64,000 nucleotides of DNA from Perca fluviatilis (lineage: Eukaryota > Chordata > Actinopteri > Perciformes > Percidae). The notes under the pieces are model-generated. The model did no database searches and was not told the DNA's origin. It saw only the letters and a program-made list of their open reading frames with translations. The DNA lies in assembly GCF_010015445.1 (NCBI RefSeq), contig NC_053114.1:45221422-45285421 (forward strand), read 5' to 3'. Below, one piece after another: positions 37,331 to 48,060 of the stretch. Made by a program: the position numbers and the translations under genes. Position 1 is the first letter of the stretch. Each line of letters starts with the position of its first letter.

Positions 37331-37904
37331 CTTTTTTCTTGCGCAAGCAAGGAGTTAATGTTACAGCACTCGGAGCATAGTAAAAAAACTTACTGCTGAA
37401 AGCCCTCTACAGCAGCTTTTTATGATATCCTAATAGTTCCTGTTTGGAGCAATGATCTCAGTGTTATTGAACCATTTATTTGATCTCTGCTTACTATCTT
37501 ATCATTACATCTTGAAGCTAATTATAGATCTATGCTCACTCTGTCCATGACGCAGCTGATATCTAAACAAAAATATTACACTTAAACATTTGAAATTACT
37601 TTATAGTGATCATAGTTTAAGTATTATTAATGAAGATGTATTTCTAAATTATTTATTTGTTAATATATCAGATTTCAGTTGTACAACAAACAGTTTGAGA
37701 ACAAGTGAACGAATCGATTAGTCGACAAAGTGTTAGTAGAGCTGAAACTACTCCAAATTTTTCCAGAGGACTATTGTCATGTTACAGCTGTGTTCATCCA
37801 CCCAGCTGCTAACGCTGTAATTTCCTCCTAAAATAGCTCCGTTGGAAGGTGAAATGGGTGTGTGCGATGCATTTAGCGACTCTGTAAACCACTTTACCCA
37901 AACA

Positions 37905-37945
<41 letters not shown>

Positions 37946-38352
37946 TTTTCTGAACCGGATTTTCTTGTCAGATGTGACTCTGACACCCGGCTTCCAACTG
38001 TGTGTGCGTGTCTCTAAGTCTTTGTCTCTACTTGTGTGTGTGTGTGTGGGTGTTTTAATAACAGGTAAGCAGTCTGTAAAGTAAACCACGCCTCTTTATT
38101 ATCATAAAACATTGAATCTTTTTCTTAAATGAACATTAAACTGACAGTAGAACATTTATCCTCATCAATAAAAACAAACCACCAATAATCACTTATATAA
38201 TTACAATTATGCAAATCTAAACAAAATCAACAATTACCATCAACAGTCATACCCAAAACTTAACATGTCTTTAATACAGGACAGCCATAACATCATTTAT
38301 TAACCTGAACGTATTCATATATATAAATACATTCTCAGAAAGTTATTATAAC

Positions 38353-38394
<42 letters not shown>

Positions 38395-39625
38395 TCTAAT
38401 TCTATTTTTTTATTGAAACAGTTTCAAACATCCATCAGACTCTTTATCTCTTCTTCATGTTTCTTATTTTACAAAAGGGAAGTTAGCTGTAAATGAGAGA
38501 ACACACATAACAGTGATATTACTAATAGGAGCAGCAACAGTTATGCTAATCAGAGCTACAAATACATAACAATACTAAGTCAAAACCAAACTGTTGTTGA
38601 TCAAAATAAATCCTATTAAAGCCAGTAAAATACAACATATGAGGATTGAGAGAGAAGTTCAAATAAAGGAAGTAAATGCACATTTCGGATGTTCTCTCCA
38701 CTCTCTCCCCTTTCTGTCATTTAAGAGTCTACTCTGGGCCCCCTCACAAACATTTAGGCTCATTCGCTTTAAGAGTGATGCATTCTGGGAAAGTTGCCAG
38801 TTTATTAGGTAAACAATATCAAAATAACAAATCAGAAACACTAAAAACAGAACATCTTTAGGTATTCTCTCATCTCTCTCCTATATACTTTTTTGTGATC
38901 AAGTTAGTTATTTAACAAAACACACAACTCGCAACTTGAACACCACACATCCAGACAGACACACACACACACACACACACACACACAGCAACTACAATAT
39001 TCCAGATTATTGAACAAAATATACAATAAACCAAATAAACATATGTATAAATGATATCATCATCATCAGCCCATCATACGTCTCTCCCCAGCACAAAGCT
39101 TCTTAGGAGCCTCCAGAAAGTTCAGCTAATTTCTCCATTTTCTAGTAGAAACATCCAATCTGGCAAACAGTTTAAATGACATCTTTTCAAACTCCCCCAC
39201 CCTATCATCTCACAAGCCCACTCCTGGACAGACGGCAGCCCTTCATTCCTCCATCTTCTTCAAATAATCTGTCTGGCTATCATTAGACTAGTCTGGACTC
39301 AGCTTCTTATGTTTAAAATCTAAATTAAACTCAGAATGTTAACACATCTCCACCCAAAGCTGAAAACCAGTCGGCTACATTCTGCAGATTTTCATTCTGG
39401 ATCAAAACAACAACAACTAAACCCTGCAGGTCCTTTTGGGTCTGATCATAACATTTAAGCTTTTACTCATCCTTGGAAATTAAAAAACAATATTTTTAAT
39501 TAAAATCCCAGTTCTTGCAGCAAATTTACACCTAAAGCAGCTCAGCTGTAGTTTCTCATTCTGGGCTTTGGAAATATTTTGTGTATCAAACAACAACCAA
39601 GGAATGTTTTCCATCAGGTCATTTA
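37331..39625. other. Conserved 3' flank of TRIM copy 5
   Basis: As 31741-34119. A TG tract lies at about 37909-37944, a TTA tract at 38353-38393 and a CA tract at 38958-38987. The hAT site near 38308-38330 is also empty here. Confidence 0.65.
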
Positions 39626-41128
39626 CTAAAACACATCAAATCTTTTTTTTTTATGCCTAAAAAACGACTTTGCTCTCTCCACCTTCTCTGAGTTCTCTGA
39701 ACCTCTCAGAGAAATCTCAGCTGGACAGATTTTGATTTCTGCAGTTTTAGCATCACCAGCCTCTCCGATACTGAACCAAGGGAAGAGTTTCTCAGTGAAA
39801 GTGTCTCTGTGAATGCAGATGCGAGTCTTGTCTTCAGAGTTGTAGAAGGACACCTCCCCCCCCTCATAGTCCAGCTCGACTCTGATCCTCTGGATACCCT
39901 TCTTCTCTGTGAAGCTCTCACCAGATCCACCAATGTATTTTCCACTGAGATACTTCAAACACCAGATTCCATATTTTGGTAAAGCATATCTTTCTCCCTT
40001 CCTGTCAGCTGACTCTTTGGCTAAACCCACAAGCCACTCAGGATGATCTCTCACCTCCACCTCCCAGCTGTGTTTCCCTGAGCTGAAACCCACAGAGCCC
40101 AGAACATTGGGATGCCTGTTGTGTCTCTCTGGATTGTCTGGAAGCTTCTGGTTTGTGTCTCCACATCTCACACTGGTCAGATCATCAGACAGATAGAGCC
40201 AGCGGCCTGCAGTGTTTGGGTCCAGAATGACGGGACAGAAGTGGACCTTGTCCTTCATCTTCTCCCAGACTTTGAAGGACAGGTTGCCCAGATGTTTGGC
40301 CACATCTGTCAGCGCTCCTGAGAGCAGCTGTGGATCTGACAGCGAGCACTGGACTCTGACTCTTCTCGGAGAGGCTTTATAACTGCTGAGGAACGGCACG
40401 CTGTCTTTCTGCAGGTCTGCTTCCACAGCAGAGATGCTGTCTGACAGAGAGGAGATCTGCTCCTGATTCCTCTTCATCTCTCTGCTGACAGTCTTCCCCC
40501 TCTGCTGCTCTTCCTCCCTCAGAGCTGCCAGTCTGGACTCCTCTTCCTCTTTCAGGAACTGGTGCAGCTTGTTGAACTCTGCTCCGATCTGACTCTCTGT
40601 AGACAGCAACTGCTTCTTGGAGTGTTGGTTTATTTCATCGTATGTTTCCTCCACTCGTCTGTGTTTGTCTCTCTTGTCCTGCAGAGACTGTAAGGCAGAT
40701 TTCAGCTGCTCCTTCAGATCTCTGACTGCTTGTTCTACAGGAACCACCGTGTGACCGTGGTGGAGAGAGAACTCACAGACAGGACACACAACTCTATCTT
40801 CATCCTTACAGAACAATTTAGGCTCTTCTTGGTGTTTACTACACACCACCTCCACCTTCTCTCCTTTCTCTGTCTCAGATGATCCAGATTTCTGTCTCCC
40901 AGCAAAGTTGTCAGCCAGTTCCTTCAGTGCAAAGTTCACAACAACATTCTCTTTTGAGGATTTTCTTTTACAAATGGGACAGTTTTTGTTGTTAGCTTGT
41001 TCCCAGAATGTGTGCAGGCAGCTTGAACAGAAGCTGTGGTTGCAGCTCAGGGACACAGGATCTCTGAAAGTCTCTGAACACACATGGCAGTTCAGGAGAC
41101 TTTCAACAAGAGCTGTTTTCTCAGCCAT
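39626..41128 (-). CDS. TRIM protein, RING/B-box/coiled-coil/PRY-SPRY (TRIM35/NF7-like), array copy 5
   Basis: An intact single-exon frame of 500 residues with complete RING (C14 to C53), B-box, coiled coil and PRY-SPRY. The N-terminal half is nearly identical to copy 3 (same KENVVVNFALKELADNFAG linker). Its SPRY is the most divergent of the set: SVGFSSGKHSWEVEVRDHPEW, YALPKYG, CLKYLSGKYIGG, SFTEKKGIQ, RICIHRDT and FSIGEAGD. The tail ends KKKRFDVF. It lies at the outer, high-coordinate end of the array, next to the unique region. Its C-terminal half is duplicated as the truncated copy 4. Predicted cytosolic E3 ligase; substrate unknown. Confidence 0.93.
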   Translation of the reverse strand: MAEKTALVESLLNCHVCSETFRDPVSLSCNHSFCSSCLHTFWEQANNKNCPICKRKSSKENVVVNFALKELADNFAGRQKSGSSETEKGEKVEVVCSKHQEEPKLFCKDEDRVVCPVCEFSLHHGHTVVPVEQAVRDLKEQLKSALQSLQDKRDKHRRVEETYDEINQHSKKQLLSTESQIGAEFNKLHQFLKEEEESRLAALREEEQQRGKTVSREMKRNQEQISSLSDSISAVEADLQKDSVPFLSSYKASPRRVRVQCSLSDPQLLSGALTDVAKHLGNLSFKVWEKMKDKVHFCPVILDPNTAGRWLYLSDDLTSVRCGDTNQKLPDNPERHNRHPNVLGSVGFSSGKHSWEVEVRDHPEWLVGLAKESADRKGERYALPKYGIWCLKYLSGKYIGGSGESFTEKKGIQRIRVELDYEGGEVSFYNSEDKTRICIHRDTFTEKLFPWFSIGEAGDAKTAEIKICPAEISLRGSENSEKVERAKSFFRHKKKRFDVF

Positions 41129-41411
41129 CTGTCTTTGTATCTAAATGTCTCTCAAAAACAAGACTCACCGAGTTCCTGTCCCTTCTCTTGACTGCTTCAA
41201 ATCTTCCCGTCGTGTGTTTTCCAGCAGAGATCTCTCACCCTGTAATGGTGTCTCAGCTCCGTTCAGCAGTGTCAAAGTCTACTGTCCTTTTCACTCACCT
41301 GTCACCAGGTGAATTATTAAAGGGAGGATCATTCTACATTAGCATTGTTGATGTAGCTACAAGAAGTGAAAGGTGTAGTTCAGTTTAACATGATAATCTC
41401 ATCAAGTATCT
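41129..41411 (-). promoter_or_regulatory. Conserved 5' flank of TRIM copy 5
   Basis: Matches the flanks of copies 1 and 3. E-box pair CACCTG 41296-41301 and CAGGTG 41306-41311, four-base spacer as in copy 1. Promoter role inferred from conservation and location. Confidence 0.35.
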
Positions 41412-41461
41412 AAATTTAGCACAAAAAGTAAGGAAATTTGTGTTTGGTAGATTATTTTCCT

Positions 41462-43540
41462 TACAGAAGGTTGAGGTAGGGGACATGGGGGAAAAAAAGC
41501 TCTTACAGCTAGACTGCTCTAAGGGCCCTGGGCTAGATGGAATATCCCCTCGGTTTTTACGTGATGCTGCTGTCCAAATAGCTCCTTGCATCTCCCATAT
41601 TTTTAACCTGTCTGTTGAATTGGGTATTTTTCCCAATGACCTCAAGAGGGCCAAGGTAGTTCCCCTTTTTAAAAAGGCAAACATCCATGATCCTGGTAAC
41701 TACAGACCAGTATCTATTTTGTGCACAGTCTCAAAGTTTTTTGAAAAGTCGGTTAATGAGCAATTTAATGAATACATGAATAAAAACAACTTCATGTTTA
41801 AATTCCAATCCGATTTTAGGAAGTCACATTCCACTGAATCATGCCTGTTGTATTTAACCAACACCATACGCAGGGAAGTAGATAATGGAAATCTCTGCGG
41901 AATGGTGTTATTGGATCTTCAAAAAGCATTTGATACGGTCAATCATGACAGACTGATTGCCAAACTGGAGGCCTTGGAGGCAGACAGCTCCACCTGTAGG
42001 TGGTTTAGGTCTTACCTATCAGGGAGGGAACAATTGGTGGTTTTAGGGGGAGTACTGTCTGACCCTAGTGTAGTTGAATGTGGCGTTCCACAAGGAAGTA
42101 TCCTCGGGCCATCCTTATTTTTAACATACATTAACCCTTGTGTTGTCCTTCGGGTCCCAGTGACCCAAAGGACAACACAAGGATTATGTACTTCCGTTTA
42201 CTTTGTTGAGAATTGCTCTCTAAACAAGGGTTAATACAGCACCTTAGTTCTTGTTTGTACAGCATTTTGGTCAGCTTAAACTGTGTTTAAATGTGTTCTA
42301 GAAATAAACTTTACTTACTTAACAAGAAACAGGGTATAGAGAGCAATTCTCAACAAAGTAAAGGGAGGTACATAATCCTTGTGTTGTCCTTCGGGTCACT
42401 GGGACCCGAAGGACCACACAAGGGTTAATGATATGGCAGACTCCTGTTCATGTGAACTATTTTTGTACGCTGATGACTCGGCACTTTTTAATGTCACATA
42501 AACAACAATCCACACTAGAGAGTACCCTGAGCTCAGAGCTATCTTCTGTAAACAACTGGCTGATTGACAATATGCTGTCACTACATTTTCATAAGACAGA
42601 GGCCATCTTTTTCGGTTCAAAATACAGATTGAACAGATGCTCGGAATTTAGGGTCATTTTGAATAATGTTGTGGTCAGTGCAAAAACGTCAGTAAAATAC
42701 CTGGGTTGCATCCTAGAAAACTGGGTTGCATCCTAGAAAACAACTTGGATGGCAGGAATATGGCCAATAAGGTTTTGAGTAAAGTCACGGGGCTCACAAA
42801 GTTTTTAGCCAGAAATTCTAAATTTTTAGAACGGTCAACAATGATCATCTTAGCTAATGCCTTAATTTTAAATCACTTTGAATTTGCATGTACCTCCTGG
42901 TTTGAAGGCCTAACAAATAGACTCAAAGGGAGGCTGCAAACAGCACAGAATAAATTAATAAGAGTAATTCTGAATTTGGGCCATAGGTCTCATATAGGTA
43001 GGTCACAATTTGTTGAGCTCAACTGGCTCTCTGTGGAGTCTCGTGTTACTATGTTAAGACTGACCATGATTCAGAAAATATTGTTTGGTAGTGTCCCAAT
43101 TTTTTTGTCGTGTCTTATAACTAAGGTAAAGGACACACACAATATTAATACTCGTGGCAGCATATCTGACCTGTGTCCTTATAAATTTAAGACAGTGTTA
43201 GGGAAAGGAACATTTGCCTATATGGGGGCAGTTCAGTGGAACAAGTTAGATCGTCATATTAAAGTAATTTCCAGCCTGAACTCTTTTAAAAAGAGCATCA
43301 AGGTCTGGTTACTAGAGAGGGTTGTGGAATAGATTAAAGGGCAAGTTACTATTTATATTTAAGAAAAATGTTTTTATGTTATGTCATTGAGTATCTTGTC
43401 TTGTCCTGATGTGTGTTGAGGACCACAATGGAAATAAGTCTTGGACTTTATTGTGTTTTTATTCTCGATTTGTATTTGATGTCCTTTTGTCATGTGTAGG
43501 GCATTCTCTTACAATTAAATAAAATCAAATCAAATCAAAT
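41462..43540 (+). pseudogene. 5'-truncated L2-like LINE, reverse transcriptase to 3' tail
   Basis: The plus-strand frame at 41440-42234 encodes reverse-transcriptase motifs in order: KGPGLDGI, AKVVPLFKK, NYRPVSIL, LDLQKAFDTVNHD (palm aspartate) and VECGVPQGSILGPSLF. It is cut by an inserted element at 42135-42424. The catalytic YADD lies just after that insertion, at about 42466-42477. A one-base frame break follows near 42490. The thumb and C-terminal region continue in frames 42428-42736 (NNWLIDNMLSLHFHKTEAI, KYLGC) and 42706-43332. A 17-base direct duplication 'ctgggttgcatcctaga' lies at about 42703 and 42721. The 3' end is a short ATCAA-type repeat at 43516-43540. The 5' half, including endonuclease, is absent. 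Confidence 0.85.
42135..42424. mobile_element. 290-bp TTAA-flanked element with hairpin ends
   Basis: Begins CCCTTGTGTTGTCCTTCGGG and ends with the inverse. It is flanked by TTAA at 42131-42134 and 42425-42428. Each end is itself a ~48-base hairpin (CCCTTGTGTTGTCC pairs with GGACAACACAAGG), and a further ~40 bases inside pair between the two halves ('ttgagaattgctctcta' and its inverse at 42337-42353). The host frame reads straight across if the element and one TTAA are removed, which confirms the boundaries. TTAA preference suggests piggyBac- or Kolobok-type mobilisation. Confidence 0.85.
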
Positions 43541-44280
43541 TTCTCTGTGGCAACAATGCTTTTTGGCAAGAAATCTTATACTGTTGGAAAGCCTGTTTAG
43601 TTACCTTTTCAAATGGTGCCTGCATTGCACATGCATTTGTAGGATGAGCAGCAGCGCTGAGTATGTGGGTTGCACCTATGAAAAATTTGCCAAATCTTCT
43701 CTGCCAATGCTAAACAGCTTATTCTGCCATTGACTCGTTTGGTGGATTGGATGATTGAAGTTTGAAGAAACAAGACATATTGGCAATTTAACAATTTATT
43801 CATTTCACAAACAGGAGCCTCAGTAGCGTGTGGATGAACCATACACAGCCACAGCCTGGCACCTCCTCCTCATGCTGGTCACCAGCCTGGTGTGGGGCGG
43901 CATCTCCCTCACTGGAAAAACAAGGGTTGTCATCATTGGAGGCAATCTCAATGCAGAGAGATATAGAAATTAATAAATTGTTAAATTGCCAATATGTCTT
44001 GTTTCTTCAAACTTCAATCATCCAATCCACCAAACACCAAACGAGTCAATGGCAGAATAAGCTGTTTGGCATTGGCAGAGAAGATTTTGAAATTTTTTCA
44101 TGGGTGCAACCCACGTACTCAGCGCTGCTGCTCATCCCACAAATGCATGTTCCTTACAAATGGGGCACCATTTGAAAGGGAACTAAACAGGCTTTCCAAC
44201 GGTGTAAGATTTCTTGCCAAAAAGCATTGTTACCACAGAGAAATAATCACAAAAAACACAAATTTCCTTACTTTTTGTGG

Positions 44281-44947
44281 TAAGTTTAGAATAAAACACT
44301 GTGTTAAATTATCATTATTGATGGCACACAAGACACTCGTATCTGTTTATACACAGCTCTTTACAGAAAATCGTAGCAGCTGTGTATAAAATCTGAGATT
44401 ACAGGACACACACACTCCAAAACCCACACACACGTTGCCTTCATGGGAAACTTTTTGGGGACATTTTTGGGGACATTTTCGGTCTCAGTTGCTAAAAGCT
44501 TTTTAAATAAATGAAGAGAGAAAAATGTTTACACTAATCAGCTCTAATCTTCTTACAGTCACTGACCTGAAACCTTCATAACTTTATAGCTTTGTTTTGA
44601 AATGTGACCGGTTTAATAAGTGAGTGAGCGAGATTAAAATGCCCTCTTCTTCCTCAGATTCATATCACAATCTGATCGCTGACGCACGCTCCTCTACTGG
44701 ACTCAGCCCAGGTTGACTTTCTGTGGAACAGTTTATTGTTTTATTCTATTGGTTACTGTTTGATGGAGTTGGCAGGTTTATTTCAATAAAGGCTGGACTG
44801 GGTGCAGCCACTGTGTCTAAGTAAAGTTAGGGACTTATTTTTCAAGAAACTTATGAACACATCTTTGGTACACACAGTATTTAAAGTGGTGCTTTTGCAT
44901 GATTCATTTTGGAGAAACTCTGATTAATCAACAATGAAAATAAGCCC
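44281..44947. other. Upstream block 5 flank, noncoding
   Basis: Counterpart of 23349-24006. No gene. Confidence 0.5.
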
Positions 44948-45135
44948 GAGAGACGTGGCCGGGTTGCCTCAGTGGTGGAGCGGGCGCACATGTGCTGAGG
45001 GGTTTATGCCTCGACACGGAGGTCTGGGGTTTGAGTCCGACCCATGGCGGTTTCCTGCATGTCTTCCTCCTCTCTCTCCCCTTTGTCACCTGGCTGTCCT
45101 GTCAAAAATTAAAGGCGGAAAGGCCCCAAAAATAA
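44948..45135 (+). repeat. tRNA-derived SINE (block 5 copy)
   Basis: Same SINE as 24007-24185. Box A is altered to TTGCCTCAGTGG (one G to C); box B GGTTTGAGTCC at 45028-45038 is unchanged. It is a shared ancestral insertion and not an independent one, because the flanks match. Confidence 0.8.
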
Positions 45136-45485
45136 TCTTAAAAAAATAAATAATAATAATTAACCCGAGAGGTCACACGGCAAGTAATCCGTTGATATGG
45201 ACTTTTTTTTTTGCAAAATGCACCTCACATCTCAGCCTGTTCTCATGAAACCATACGTTCATACAGCTACGAGAAGTTAAGCACTGTAGTTCGTTAGCAT
45301 TCCATGTTATGTTTTGCTTATGCACATTGACGGGTGATGTATAACAACGCGGTTGGTCCTGTAGTGAGAAGGTCGGGGTGGATGGGTGGGTCATAAACCA
45401 CAGGGCTTTCAGGCCAGGGAGCGGAGTTTACTTCCCGGGGAAAACAGACTTTCACCGGGGAAATGCGTGTTCCTTTGGAGTGTTT
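45136..45485. repeat. Dispersed repeat, block 5 copy
   Basis: Counterpart of 24186-24560, nearly identical. Confidence 0.45.
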
Positions 45486-45840
45486 TTCCTAACCCTAACC
45501 CCCTAAACCTAACACCCTAACCATAACACCCTAAAAAGTAAGTGTGGGAAAGGCAGGAATGGAGAACTTCAAATGATGTGCACCGGCCCGTGCTTCTGCC
45601 TTTGTCTTCCCAGTTTAACCACCCAGTCGTTGGACAAAGCTGTCGAGATGAGTTTCTCATCCCCTAACCCCCCAAACCCAAACACCTTAACCCAAACCCC
45701 TAAACCTAACCCAGACCCCCTAACCCCAACCCCCTAAACTTAACCCAAACCCCCTAACGCAAGCTCCTAACCCCAACTCCCTAAACCTAACCTTAACACC
45801 CTAACCCAAACCTCCTAACCCCAACCCCCAAACCACCATC
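45486..45840. repeat. Degenerate CCCTAA-like repeat, block 5 copy
   Basis: Irregular 'cctaaccccaaccccctaaa'-type units, longer and more regular than in block 3. Confidence 0.6.
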
Positions 45841-46282
45841 TTTTTCCTTAACTAGTCATTTTTGTGACTAGCCTTAACTGTTGTCGCTGCATAATGCTTA
45901 CTTTGTCTGAACTTAACCGTAATCTCCGCTGAAACAACCGGTAGCTCGCAGTGCTCTGTACCCGGCTCACAGTCACCTTTTTTTTTCGGTTAACTGAACC
46001 ACCAACTACTGCTCGCCTGATGGAGTGACTGGTGCTCCGTAGTTTGTGTCGCAGAGCTTTGTAGCGGCTACACACATCTAACTGCTGCTGACACAGCCGA
46101 GTTGTGACAGAGGTCTGTAGTGGCTTAAACGACTAGCAACTGGCCAGCTCTCTGTCAGACATGCAGAAAGGACGGAATAGATTGCTCTCTCAAGGCTGAT
46201 TTATGGCTCTGAGGAGGCTCCACGCAGAGCTTTTGTAAGTGGCCTGAAGTTTATACTTTTGCGCTGGTGTCTGTATTGATTT

Positions 46283-46329
<47 letters not shown>

Positions 46330-46600
46330 TGTTTTAAACGCAGGGTATCAGCAACCTTTACTATTAAAAGAGCCATTTTTGGCCCAAAGAAATCCGTTGG
46401 GAGCCCCAAAACATATTTGAGCTTCCTACAGAAGATCAAAAATGTCTTTTTCTCTCATCTCCAGCCGGATACGTTACGGTTTACTTGTTCTGGAAATCTC
46501 TTTTAAAACTTTTTTGTTGTCTGCTAAGTTTTTCGCCTCAAATCCAGCAGTAAGCCAGCAGTATCAGCCTACGCACTATTAATTTCTTCATTTTCTTTTA
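45841..46600. other. Upstream block 5, with TTAA empty site and TG microsatellite
   Basis: Contains the single TTAA at 45913-45916 that is split by the 1.59-kb element in block 3. A TG tract spans about 46288-46329. After it 'ggtgttttaaacgcagggta' matches 27058 onward. No gene. Confidence 0.65.
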
Positions 46601-47010
46601 GAAAAGGCCTTAGTGGTCCCATAATACTGTAGCTGAAGTCTTTTATATAGGTCTTAGTGGTCCCCTAATACTGTATCTGAAGTCTCTTTTATATAGGCCT
46701 TAGTGGTCCCCTAATACTGTATCTGAAGTCTCTTTTATATAGGCCTTAGTGGTCCCTTAATACTGTATCTGAAGTCTCTTTTATATAGACCTTAGTGGTC
46801 CCCTAATACTGTATCTGAAGTCTCTTTTATATAGACCTTAGTGGTCCCCTAATACTGTATCTGAAGTCTCTTTTATATAGGCCTTAGTGGTCCCCTAATA
46901 CTGTATCTGAAGTCTCTTTTATATAGACCTTAGTGGTCCCCTAATACTGTATCTGAAGTCTCTTTTATATAGACCTTAGTGGTCCCCTAATACTGTATCT
47001 GAAGTCTCTT
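46601..47010. repeat. 46-bp minisatellite, about nine units
   Basis: Units read 'cttagtggtcccctaatact' then 'gtatctgaagtctcttttat' and 'ataga/gc', repeated about every 46 bases with only a few changes. The inverse orientation of the same array is at 63640-64000. On the reverse strand each unit contains TATATAAAAG. Confidence 0.9.
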
Positions 47011-47280
47011 CTGAAATTCAGCCTTGGTGCAGAATTACAACCACTAGAGCCAGTCCTACAATGAGCTGTCCTTAGGATGTGCCATTTCTGTGTCTGTAGC
47101 TTTAAATACTATTGAAGAGGAGAGGGGGGGGGCAAGGTGGAGGGTGTGGGTGTGGCCTTGACCAACTGCTATGCTTTGCTAGTTTGAAAGCCATGATGTC
47201 TCTCTTTCTCTTGGGGGAACTCATATTAATGTTAAAAATCCTCATAAAGTGAAATTTTCATGCCATGGGACCTTTTTTAA
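47011..47280. mobile_element. Body and end of the minisatellite-bearing element
   Basis: The sequence from 'aaattcagccttggtgcaga' to 'catgccatgggacctttt' is the inverse of 63205-63640. The right end abuts TTAA (47277-47280), like the other copy (TTAA 63201-63204). So the 46-bp array is internal to a nonautonomous element. It interrupts the block 5 flank, which is continuous at about 27240 in block 3. Confidence 0.7.
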
Positions 47281-47454
47281 AGCTGCAGACAGCCACTGGA
47301 GAGGGCCTAAAGGGCCTCATGTGATTTAACGTGAATCTGTCCTCTGTAGGACCGATGTAACTAGGTAAAAAGTATGGTACCCAACCCTACTGATTGGAGG
47401 GTTGTGACAGTTTGACTCAGTTTCCTGCTGTGACTCTTGGACAACCTGTTGTCT
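47281..47454. other. End of duplicated block 5
   Basis: 47370-47455 ('ggtacccaaccctactgatt') matches 27267-27345. A short repeat of the same 'ggagggttgtg...tttgactcagtttcc' phrase recurs at 47511-47545. Beyond this the window is not duplicated. Confidence 0.5.
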
Positions 47455-47808
47455 TCATTGGCTACTGCATCGTCCCTGTGAACCGGAGTTTAATATCTGA
47501 GATGTCAGATTGGAGGGTTGTGTGATAGTTTGACTCAGTTTCCCGTTGTGACCCCGTCCCCCTTCATTAGGACCCTGAAAGTGTTCGGTGGACTGGAAAC
47601 GTCCTCTTTTGTTGCTGCGGAACAGTTTCCAGAAACTCTCTCTGTGCATTGTTGTACCGTAGGCTTCAGGACGGGTCGCCTCCATGTACAGCGAGGTCCT
47701 GACTGATCCATACATCACGATTCTCTGGCTGTGATTCAGACTGTCAGCTCCCACTGAGTCCCCACAGTCAGAGTCTGTAGTATGGGGGCTGTCAGGTTTC
47801 CAGGACAC
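47455..47808 (-). other. Unassigned open frame, possible exon
   Basis: The minus-strand frame is open for about 117 codons, opening just after an in-frame TGA. Its sequence is of mixed, protein-like composition (for example TDSDCGDSVGADSLNHSQR and MEATRPEAYG) and is not derived from a simple repeat. There is no ATG at its 5' end. The upstream 'ttctcattctgcag' near 47820-47835 resembles a splice acceptor but is not in phase with this frame. The last third overlaps the duplicated flank. I do not recognise it; it may be chance. Confidence 0.15.
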
Positions 47809-47839
47809 TCATCAAGGTCACCTTTGACCTGCAGAATGA

Positions 47840-48060
47840 GAACTTTTATTTAAAGCTCTAATAAACGTGTCCAGCAGATAATCAAAGCATCATGAAGTGC
47901 CATCATGTTACATCATCAGTGAGCGTTTGTGGTCCTCTGCAGAGTTTTATCCGGCAGAAACAACAGATGGTCCCAGGACAGAGAGGGAGGGAGGGAGGGA
48001 GGGGTGAGAGAGGTTCACACAGAGTGGAGTGCTCTATCCCTCCCTCTCTCTCTATTTCTG
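47840..48060. other. Noncoding with GGGA-rich patch
   Basis: A GGGA repeat at about 47983-48003 and a CTC-rich patch at 48038-48056. No gene. Confidence 0.4.

Larger units (their letters stand above)
34990..40495. repeat. Tandem segmental duplication, copy B (5.5 kb)
   Basis: Direct repeat of 29393-34989. It ends at 'gacagtctt' (40487-40495), after which TRIM copy 5 continues into its RING-encoding half. The internal CA tract is much shorter than in copy A (about 38958-38987 against 33368-33478). A stretch at 36043-36100 is reduced to A and C only. Confidence 0.9.
41419..44280. mobile_element. Foldback element with TA flanks, block 5, split by a LINE
   Basis: The same element as 22573-23348 (GCACAAAAAG and CTTTTTGTGG ends), expanded to 2.86 kb because a LINE is inserted after about 41461. 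The element resumes at about 43540 with 'ctctgtggcaacaatgcttt'. Confidence 0.7.

Noticed and set aside
46601..47010. CRISPR-like array
   Set aside because: The 46-bp units are contiguous without unique spacers, lie inside a eukaryotic mobile element and have no associated genes.
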